64,000 nucleotides of DNA, from NCBI RefSeq assembly GCF_002575655.3, contig NC_053037.3, positions 503,324,544-503,388,543 on the forward strand. The letters are read 5' to 3'. Below the pieces are notes generated by a model. That model saw only the letters and a list, made by a program, of their open reading frames with translations. It made no database searches and was not told the DNA's origin. This DNA comes from Aegilops tauschii subsp. strangulata. Lineage: Eukaryota; Streptophyta; Magnoliopsida; Poales; Poaceae. This document shows, piece after piece, positions 56,352 through 64,000 of this stretch. The first letter of the stretch is position 1. Every line of letters begins with the position of its first letter. The position numbers were made by a program, and so were the translations under genes.

Positions 56352-56429
56352 TGCACCTGTCTTTGAATGTATGACAGGTGGGCCAGCCACATTTTGGGCC
56401 CACCTGTCATACACCCAAAGGCAGGTGCA
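56352..56429. repeat. Short inverted repeat with 33-bp arms
   Basis: Arms 56352-56384 and 56397-56429 match at 30 of 33 positions around a 12-base loop. The outermost sequence is TGCACCTG and the innermost is CAGGTGGGCC. It could be a small foldback element or a hairpin-RNA source. No duplicated flank is obvious. Confidence 0.8.
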
Positions 56430-56789
56430 CTAAGTCAATGAAGTTGCGTCCATATATTACTCGTGTATACTACTAATATATAGCGGAGTGGTTTTCTTAT
56501 TCTCTCCATAACAATCATTTTAGATTGTGTAAGTACGAAACGAAACTCTTTACTTAACGTACCAGTGAAGAAAACTAGTACTTCCAATGAACTAATGATC
56601 CACGCGTCCTGGTCGCACTTCCTGTCCTTCACGCACGGTACACTACCCTCCCTTAAGTGAACAACCACACATGTGCCAAATTATCAGAAACATGTGAGAG
56701 TGTGTACAAATAAAGAATTTTAATTTCAATTATCGGAGAGGTTTGAGAGTATGTATAGTTTGCCCTCTCTCAATAATTATGGTTTGTTG

Positions 56790-57052
56790 TGATCGGCCTA
56801 AACTTGGTCAAACTTTACAAAGTTTGACCTCAGTCAAATCTAATATGCAGAGTAAATAAAAATGGAGGGCTACTAACTCCGTCCGGGGTTTTAGTCCACA
56901 CCATTTTTTAATCAAAGTTAATAGCTGGACAAATAAAATTATAGGAGAGCTGAAGACAAAGTTGTGAGAAGGCTTAGAAATCAATACAAAACTTATGCTC
57001 TTAGTACCAATGTCGATCCTTCTTCAAGGAAACATTTGGTTCATAGCCAATT
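56790..57052. mobile_element. Stowaway-like MITE remnants
   Basis: TTGGTCAAACTTTACAAAG and AGTTTGACCTCAGTCAAATC, followed by an ATAAAAATGGAGG end near 56868, resemble the 3' part of a Stowaway MITE. A CTCCGTCCGGGGTTTTAGTC start at about 56878 looks like the terminus of a second one, cut by element D at 57053. Neither is complete. Confidence 0.45.
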
Positions 57053-57636
57053 TGTCACGACCGGTTTTCAATAAAATAATTATTGAGAGACCAATCCCTT
57101 TTACGAACCAGTAAGGAAGAATTCCTTCTCACTGGAAGACAATATCTTGGTCACAGAAGAAAAATACCAGGAGTACTGAATAAAATACAAGGTTGAGCGG
57201 AGACTGCCCAACAATTTATTACATGCACGCCGATAAAACAAGACGGCGGATAGGGTGGCATAACTACTAACTCACGGTAATAACGGTGGTGGAAATATCA
57301 CCGCGAAGCGAGTGATATGACTCCTGAAGACTACAGCTCTTCGAGCGTCGGAGTGAGGCTCGAGGAGACTTATTGCGGGTGGCGGAAGCGTATATAATAC
57401 AAGTGACCAATATCCGGGATCGCGCAGGACTGACTGGGACTCCTCTAGGCGTCGGACGCGCTATCAAACTCTTCATCCAAGAGATCGCCTTCGTCAACAT
57501 CTGGCCAAATCAACAAGCCAGGTGAGTACTATGAAAGTACTCACAAGACAGTTCGGACATAAGATATAACAAATGTATACATGAAGCATGTGAACAAATT
57601 AACCAGTACGTTCAGACATAGAGATAGTACATTCTG

Positions 57637-58045
57637 GGTGCCAAACGAGGGTCTGAATAACTCCTCGAGAGGAAACTGCAAGAATAGTAATACTGGTGCC
57701 AAACGAGGGTCTGAATGACTCCTCGAGAGGAAACTGCAAGAATAGTAATACTGGTGCCAAACGAGTGTCTGAATGACTCCTCGAGAGGAAACTGCAAGAA
57801 TAGTAATACTGGCGCAAAACGAGTGTGTGAATGACTCCTCGAGAGGAAACTGCAAGAATAATAATGCCACAGTCGGGCGTCGGGGCGACACCACATAAAG
57901 GGCTTATAACAGAAAATAAAGGCAGTGCGTGCCACAGTCGGACGTCTGAGCGACATCCCATAAAGGGCTTATATTTAAAGTAAGAAACAAAAACACGCCA
58001 CAGTCGGACGTCTGTGCGACATCACATAAAGGGCTTATATTGTAG
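57637..58045. repeat. Two tandem-repeat blocks in the element D LTR
   Basis: Block 1 is a 58-bp unit (GGTGCCAAACGAGGGTCTGA..) starting at 57637, 57695, 57753 and 57811. Block 2 is a unit of about 65 bp (GCCACAGTCGGACGTCTG..ATAAAGGGCTTAT) starting at 57866, 57931 and 57997. The blocks adjoin. Confidence 0.9.
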
Positions 58046-59751
58046 CTCAATAATTCAGTAGCTCGAGATTATAAATTATTACAAGTACGAGACAAATATA
58101 AGGTTAGTCCATCCACAGTAATAATAATTAAACTGGGTTTACCACTTGAGCTTGTTCACCGGGGACAAGTTTTCCACGCGGATAGATATGGATATACTGA
58201 TTACACTACTTGATCATGGATACGATGACTTGGAAGAATTTGACTCTGCAGAGTTTGTACTTAACCACAGCCAACGGATTTCAGTAGTCACGGGGACTAG
58301 TTCCGTTTACGGTGTTTTGGAAGAAACACGTCTAACCAGTACACACCCATTCAACATTCCGAAGCCAGGGATCACCCTCGGCAACGTTCAAGAAAATCCT
58401 TGAGACGGGGAGGCTACAACCTCGCGTAGCATGGGATCAAATTTCTATACGCGCGCTCTAAGGGGGTGCCCCCCCTCTCGGTCCCAACCGGAAACACCCA
58501 TGCCCCCTGACCGGATGACTGGCTTTAATCCTGGGCCAAGGAACCATCATCCCGGCCCCTCTGTTTGGTGTGTACACGGAAAGAGGTTACCAACTTACTA
58601 AACCGCACCCTGGCAAATGAAACATGTGGCAGCACGGAGGGGAAAAGAACGATAACGTGACTCCGTCCACGTTAACGTCGGAATTCGTCGGATGACGGAA
58701 GGCTGGTATGCTACAATAGTACCACCTTGCTGCCCTTCATGTCACCACATGATTAGGCCATCTCTCACCAGAGATCATCGCGACTTTGGAAAAGCGGGTA
58801 GTTGCCTCACAAGCAACGAGGTACTCACTGACACACATATGCCACGCACAAACTTTCATGCAAACATGCAAAACACCTGTCATATCCAAGGTTCAAACAT
58901 GCTTGCCTGGTTTGGAGGAGTCGGAGTCTAGCTCGGCGAAGTTCGCGGCTCCGTCACCTCTTCCGGAACCTACGGCATAACGAAAACGGGCACTAACGTG
59001 AAAACCAACGCGTGCATAAAAATTTCTCCAAAATTTTTCCAAGTAAATCCCAAAAAAAACTAGACAAAATTTTAAGACTGTCAGAAAAAGAATCACTCAA
59101 AAATCCCTTTTTATTAAAAAGTTATAAAGGTTTCTGTCCAGGGACTCATCTGTAATGAAACAGAAAAGTTCCAGGGTTTAAACTGAGAAAACAGAAAACG
59201 CTTCGGAAAGAAATGTGCCAGCTAAAAAGGGAAAACGTATTTTGCCCGAAGGCGCCAACAGAAAACGGTTCGAGGGAGAATAGAACAGAGGCTGACATGG
59301 GGGTCCACATGTCAGGTTCAAAAAGCTCGCCGGCGCCCGAAGACTGCGGTGGACGCCGGCGTCGAACCACGGCGAGTCAGGAAGATCGGAGGGTACCAAG
59401 AGCTTCAGCATGTCCTTCCGCGTCGGTGGATGGTGGACTCGACCGACGGAGGGCACCACGTCGACGACGACACTTTCTCCGGCGGACGGCGGTTCGGGTG
59501 ATGGTGGGGAACTCCGGTGGTGAGCTGCAAACCTCGAATTGAAGCGCGGGTCAGAAGAGTGGATGCATAGGGAAGCTACTGGCAAGAGATGGGAGGCGGA
59601 GGTGCACGCACGGCGGCGAATCGAGCTGGATCCCGTGGCGGGTCGCGGCGGCCGGAGTCGAGGAAGGACACCTCCGAGGGGCTCTCCAAGTGGCTAGGCG
59701 TGCTCTAGGTGGAGTGTGGAGGTGGTGTGGGTTCGAGTTGAAGCTCGGGGC

Positions 59752-59764
59752 CTCTATTTATAGG
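59752..59764 (-). promoter_or_regulatory. TATA box of the element D LTR promoter
   Basis: The minus strand reads CCTATAAATAGAG, a near-consensus plant TATA box followed by a C-rich leader-like stretch. Transcription would start about 30 bp on, near 59725. Confidence 0.6.
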
Positions 59765-61069
59765 CGGATCGAGGGGGTGGCCATGAACGGAGAATCTCCG
59801 GCGAGCGATTAGGCGAGGTAGTGGTTGAGCAGGTGGTTTGAGTGGCCAGGCAGCATCAGTGAGGTTTACTGGTGCCGTTCCACTGCTAAACTGAGTTGGT
59901 CTTGGCGTAATGGCGTCGGTCCACGGTGGGGTGGCCGCACGGGCGCGTCGGCGGCAGAGAGTGCGCTCCGCGCCCAGCAGTTCACGACGAGGGTGGCAGC
60001 GCATTCTGGGGAGTGGAAGGCCACGCGGCGAGCTCCGGTGGCTGGGGCGGCGCTGGGTGGCGCCGTCGGCGCCGTGCCTCTCTCTGGCGGCCGCAAAGCC
60101 GCCGCGGGCGTCGGTCACGGGGCGGCGCACCTCCTCCTGCTCGTCGCCAACGTCCGCAAGCGTCCAGGCGCTCCTGCGGTGCAGGAACAAGGGGGAGGGG
60201 ACGGGGAGCAAGGCGACATCAAGGCACTGTCGAGATCGACAACAAGTTCTGAAGAAAACGACAGTGTACTGAAACTGTTTCTGAACTTTACTGAACTTGA
60301 CATTGACAATGCACTGCAGGTGTTCGACAGAATGATTCGGCAATGAGAAAAAATTTCCTGGGGCTGGGACTTGGTGAGGTGACCACTCAATGTACCCAGA
60401 GGCTGCCTGATTTTTCTTGGAATATTTGGAGAAGGATTTGAATGAATTTCATCAAATTTGACAAATCTGGTCCAAACTTGCAGCAAGTGTAGTTTGAAAA
60501 ATTTGAACTGAAGACCAGTGGATCTTCATGGATCTTGGTTGAGGGTTCAAAGGACTAGGAAGGGGAGTTGGTTTGGGGGCAAAAATCAAAGCAGAGATGG
60601 TAGCTCCTTTGTAAATCTCCAAGGGCTAGAATAGAAGACAGAATTTTATTTGATAAGATTTAAATGGAAAATAATTATATGGAGAGGTACAACTTGCTGG
60701 ATTTGATGCAAAACATGATCCAAAGATGAGGGGAGGTTTAGGAGAGTGGATTTTCACTAAGGCCATGGCAAGAGGGAATTGTTGAAAGTGGTAAAGGATC
60801 ATTCCAAAAGCCATAGTGCAAATTTCAAAGAGATTTTCAAAAGGCATTTTTCTCAAGTGAAAAGTATTTTGTCTTGAGTCAAAATAAAAAGGCAAGGACC
60901 TCCAAGACCAAAAGCAAGTCTTGGGTGAATCCAAAAAAATAATAAAAAAATCTCTTGCCATAAAAAAATTATATTGAAAGGGAGGTTTCTTTGGAAGAAA
61001 AATTTAAATCACCTCCCTCAAGTCAAATAAAAACGTTAAAAAAATCCAAATAAAATTTTGGGTGTCACA

Positions 61070-61086
61070 ACACCTACCCCCTTAGG
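61070..61086 (-). promoter_or_regulatory. Polypurine tract of element D
   Basis: On the minus strand CCTAAGGGGGTAGGTG lies directly before the 3' LTR start TGTGACACCC. Confidence 0.8.
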
Positions 61087-61089
61087 AAA

Positions 61090-62200
61090 AATCTCGTCCT
61101 CGAGAATTCTGCTGATCCTCAAATAGATATGGATACTCTGCCTGGAGGAAATCTTCCCTTTCCCATGTAGCTTCATCCTCGGTGTGATTGCTCCACTGAA
61201 ACCTGAAATTTTTTGTCGTTTACTGACGGGTCCTCCGTTCAGATTCTTCCAAAATCTTTACTGGCCTCTCTCTGTAGGTGAGGTCTGGTTGCACATCAAT
61301 GTTTTCATGGGGTACCTGCTTCTCTGGGTTACTTACACATTTTCTCAGTTGAGAGACGTGGAACACGTCATGGACGTCTGACAGCTCCTTGGGTAAGTCT
61401 AGTTGGTAGGCTACCGTGCCTCTTCGTGCCTTTATACAAAATGGTCCAATAAATCTCGGGGCTAGCTTCCCTTTAATTTTGAACCGTTGCAGACCCCTAA
61501 TAGGAGATACTCGGAGGTATACGGAATCACCGGGTTCAAAGCTGACCTCACGATGTTTTTGATCGTAGTAGCTCTTTTGTCGGCTCTGCGCGGTCTTGAG
61601 TCTGTCCGTGATCTGCTTAACTTTCTCCTCGGCCTCTTTAAGCATGTCTGGGCCAAAGATACGACTATCACCTGTTTCTGACCAATTCAGTGGAGTACGA
61701 CACCTCCGTCCGTACAATGCTTCAAAGGGTGCCATTTGCAAGCTGGCTTGGTAACTGTTGTTGTAAGCAAATTCGGCATACGACAAACTCTCTTCCCAAC
61801 TGGATCCATACGTGAGCACACAGGCTCTCAGCATATCCTCTAGGATTTGGTTTACACGTTCCGTTTGTCCATCAGTCTGAGGGTGGTATGCTGTGCTGAA
61901 AGCTAGTCGCGTGCCCAGAGCTTGTTGTAGGTGATCCCAAAATTTGGAGACGAATTGTGTGCCTCGGTCGGATATTATAGTCTTTGGGACTCCATGCAAA
62001 CAAACTATACGGGAGAGATAAAGTTTGGCCAGTCTTTGTGTGGAGTAGGTAGTCTTCACGGGAATGAAATGAGCAACCTTGGTTAGTCGGTCTGTGATGA
62101 CCCATATGGCGTCAGTTCCGCGTTGAGATCGGGGTAATCCGACAATGAAGTCCATTCCTATTTCATCCCATTTCCATTCCGGGATCCTGTTTGGCTGGAG
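61090..62200 (-). pseudogene. Element D integrase core and chromodomain
   Basis: The frame at 61220-62155 starts MDFIVGLPRSQRGTDAIW (first catalytic D). It continues with SDRGTQFVSKFW (second D), HPQTDGQTERVNQ (E), YGRRCRTPLNW and DVHDVFHVSQLRK. After a TAA at about 61217 the same frame goes on through a chromodomain (KNFRFQWSNHTEDEATWERE, near 61140-61210). Chromodomains steer integration to marked chromatin. The stop cuts the chromodomain off. A frameshift near 62200 separates this part from the RNase H and zinc-finger segment. Confidence 0.88.
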
Positions 62201-62813
62201 TAGCCCTGCTGGCTATTTGATGCTCGGCCTTGATGCGTTGACATGAATCGCAACAAGCAATGAATGTGGCTATATCTCTTTTCATGCCGTGCCACCAAAA
62301 TCTTTCCTGAATGTCCTTGTACATTTTGGTTCCTCGAGGGTGGATCGAGTATGGAGCGGTGTGGCTCTCGGTTAAGATTTGTTGCTTGAGTTCCTCAATG
62401 TTAGGTACGCAAAGTCTGTCACCGTACCATAATGTTCCTTCGCTGTCTGTGACGAACTCTGAAGTCTTTCCAAGGTTCATTTTCTTCCTTATACCTTCGA
62501 TGCTGGGATGTCCCTGTTGAGCCTTCTTAATTTGTTCCACCAGGGTGGGTTGTATCTCCAGTTTTGATACGGTGCCCTCAGAGACTAACATCATGTTGAG
62601 CCTAGCGAACTCTTGCTGAAACTCAGGCCTCAAGTTTTGCGGACCGTCATTGTCCGGGCTGGGGTTTCGACTAAGGGCATCGGCCACTACATTTGCTTTC
62701 CCTGGAATACCGACATCATAGTCCTTGACCAGTTCCAACCAGCGTCGTTGGCGTAAATTTAGTTCTGGCTGTGTGAAAATATATTTGAGGCTCTTATGGT
62801 CTGTATATATTTC
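62163..62813 (-). pseudogene. Element D RNase H end and integrase zinc finger
   Basis: The frame continues from 62814 after an in-frame TGA. It shows [14 protein letters not shown] and [14 protein letters not shown], then a linker with ADALSRN, which lacks a few residues of the usual HYHPGKAN. The integrase HHCC finger follows ([18 protein letters not shown], then [12 protein letters not shown]). The frame is lost at about 62200. Confidence 0.82.
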
Positions 62814-64000
62814 TCAGCGATTCCCCAACAGAAAGTGCCTCCACTCCTTGAGTGCATGTATAACTGCTGCTAGCTCCAAGTCATGTGTTGGGTAATTTTC
62901 CTCATGTTTTCGCAGCTGCCTGGAGGCATATGCGACAACTTTGCCATCCTGCATTAGTACACATCCGAGACCTTTTCGGGACGCGTCACAATATACTTCA
63001 AAACTCTTGTGTATGTCTGGCACAGTTAAGACCGGTGCGGTTGGCAGTTTCTTCTTGAGTTCTTGGAAGCTTTTCTCGCATGCTTCCATCCAAACAAATT
63101 TCTTGTCTTTCTTGAGCAACTGTGTTATAGGTTTTGCCACAAATCTTCTGTAATATCCGGCCATTCCTAAGAAACTCCGCACATCTGTAACGTTGGCGGG
63201 TGGCTTCCAGTTGAGTATGGCTTTGACTTTTTCTGGGTCTACGGCCACGCCTTCTTGGTTCAATATATGGCCTAAGAAACCAACTTGTCTTGGCCAAAAT
63301 TCGCACTTGCTAAATTTGGCGTACAACTGATGTTTCCTCAATTCTCCCAAAACAATTCGGAGATGCTCAGCATGCTCTTCTGGTGTCCTTGAGTATACTA
63401 GAATATCGTCGATGAACACCACATCAAATTTGTCCATGAATTTCATGAACACCTTGTTCATGAGGTGGACGAAATATGCGGGGGCGTTTGTTAGACCAAA
63501 AGGCATCACTGTGAACTCATATAATCCGTATCTGGAAGTGAATGCTGTCTTGGGGATATCTTCTGTCCGTACTTTTAGTTGATGATATCCCGATCTCAAA
63601 TCAATTTTTGAGAATACCTTGGCTTGTGCGAGCTGGTCAAACAAATCATTTATCCGTGGCATCGGATATTTGTTTTTGATGGTGACCATATTGAGGGCTC
63701 GATAGTCTATACACAGTCTCAGTGTCCCATCCTTTTTCTTGGCGAACAACACTGGCGAACCCCAAGGTGAGGAGCTGGCTCGAATAAATCCTTTGTCCAA
63801 TAATTCCTTTATCTGCTTCTTCAGCTCCACCAATTCTGAGGGTGCCATTCTATAAGGCTTCTTACAGATGGGAGCGGTGCCAGGTGCTAGTTCGATGCTG
63901 AATTCTATCTCTCGGTCTGGTGGCATGCCTGGCAGTTCTTCAGGGAACACATCAGGAAACTCGCATACCACTGGAACTTTTCTCAGTTCAGAAATGTCCA
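62814..64000 (-). pseudogene. Element D reverse transcriptase and RNase H, open at the window edge
   Basis: The frame enters from beyond 64000 ([20 protein letters not shown]). It contains RT motifs [32 protein letters not shown] and [12 protein letters not shown], the [12 protein letters not shown] connection, and RNase H ([31 protein letters not shown]). It stops at a TGA (62814-62816) inside RNase H, after which the same frame continues. The polymerase motifs are intact. The protease and gag lie outside the window. Confidence 0.9.

Larger units (their letters stand above)
56201..57052. other. Flanking DNA between elements A and D
   Basis: It starts with CGCTGAGCCTCCAGCG and a TA microsatellite at 56217-56237. 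A similar word (GCGCTAAGGCTCCAGC) recurs near 56281. I see no gene. It contains the hairpin and MITE-like segments listed separately. Confidence 0.6.
57053..61069 (-). repeat. 3' LTR of element D
   Basis: It is bounded by TGTCACGACC and GGGTGTCACA, about 4.0 kb, which is long for a plant LTR. It includes two tandem-repeat blocks, a TATA box and a GC-rich part (59850-60230). Open frames in the GC-rich part are composition effects. Confidence 0.85.
57053..64000 (-). mobile_element. Chromovirus-type Ty3/gypsy element (element D), partial in window
   Basis: It is a minus-strand element whose 3' LTR lies on the left. A PPT, then chromodomain, integrase, RNase H and RT follow, and it leaves the window before gag. 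Its LTR differs from element B, so it is a separate family. It inserted into a Stowaway-like sequence. Confidence 0.9.

Noticed and set aside
59825..60346. Open frame of 173 codons on the plus strand
   Set aside because: It lies within the element D LTR, antisense to the element, in GC-rich sequence. An opposite-strand frame of similar length overlaps it, and there is no domain.

Overview
This window is plant genomic DNA, almost certainly from a large-genome grass of the wheat/barley tribe. It contains no bacterial-type genes and no confident host gene. Almost all of it is one nested stack of transposable elements. I worked out the order of insertion from element termini (TG..CA or CACTA), target-site duplications (TSDs), primer-binding sites (PBS) and open frames that rejoin when the insertions are removed. 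Family names such as Angela are recalled, not searched.

Layout. Positions 1-2701 are flanking DNA: a roughly 600-bp unit in three to four tandem copies, then a weak exon-like stretch on the minus strand. Positions 2702-56195 are a single minus-strand Ty3/gypsy element of the Athila type (element A), with TSD AGGAA on both sides. It is split by three groups of insertions. (i) CACTA-1 (8086-32622, TSD CTA) sits inside the reverse transcriptase (RT) gene. It carries a TNP2-type transposase, a second multi-exon gene, and a small ORF with an RNase H1-type hybrid-binding domain and a C-terminal membrane segment. A non-autonomous CACTA of the same family (8416-20420, TSD AAA) is nested in its left end, and a chromovirus (element B, 8545-18878, TSD GCGCA) is nested in that. 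(ii) CACTA-2 (33331-40742) sits between the protease and RT of A. It is interrupted by a copia Angela-type element (40743-48783). The right ends of both, and part of A, were lost in one deletion with its junction at 48783/48784. (iii) A solo LTR of the B family (element C, 51519-56175, TSD GATGC) sits in the 5' LTR of A, with a Mutator-like element inside it (51892-53712, 9-bp TSD CAGAATAAG).

Positions 56196-57052 resume the flanking DNA, with a near-perfect 33-bp hairpin and Stowaway-like remnants. From 57053 to the end of the window is a second chromovirus (element D, minus strand): a 4-kb LTR followed by chromodomain, integrase, RNase H and RT. It runs off the window.

Most coding regions are broken by stops, frameshifts or deletions. 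The open exceptions are a 243-codon ORF upstream of gag in element B, the 84-codon small ORF of CACTA-1, and a 116-codon ORF near the 3' end of element A. The copia polyprotein has one in-frame stop. The items most worth following up are the small hybrid-binding/membrane ORF, the 5S-rRNA-like module in the non-autonomous CACTA, the Ulp1-like domain of CACTA-1 gene 2 (apparently without its cysteine), and the duplicated leader that became a long hairpin upstream of that gene.
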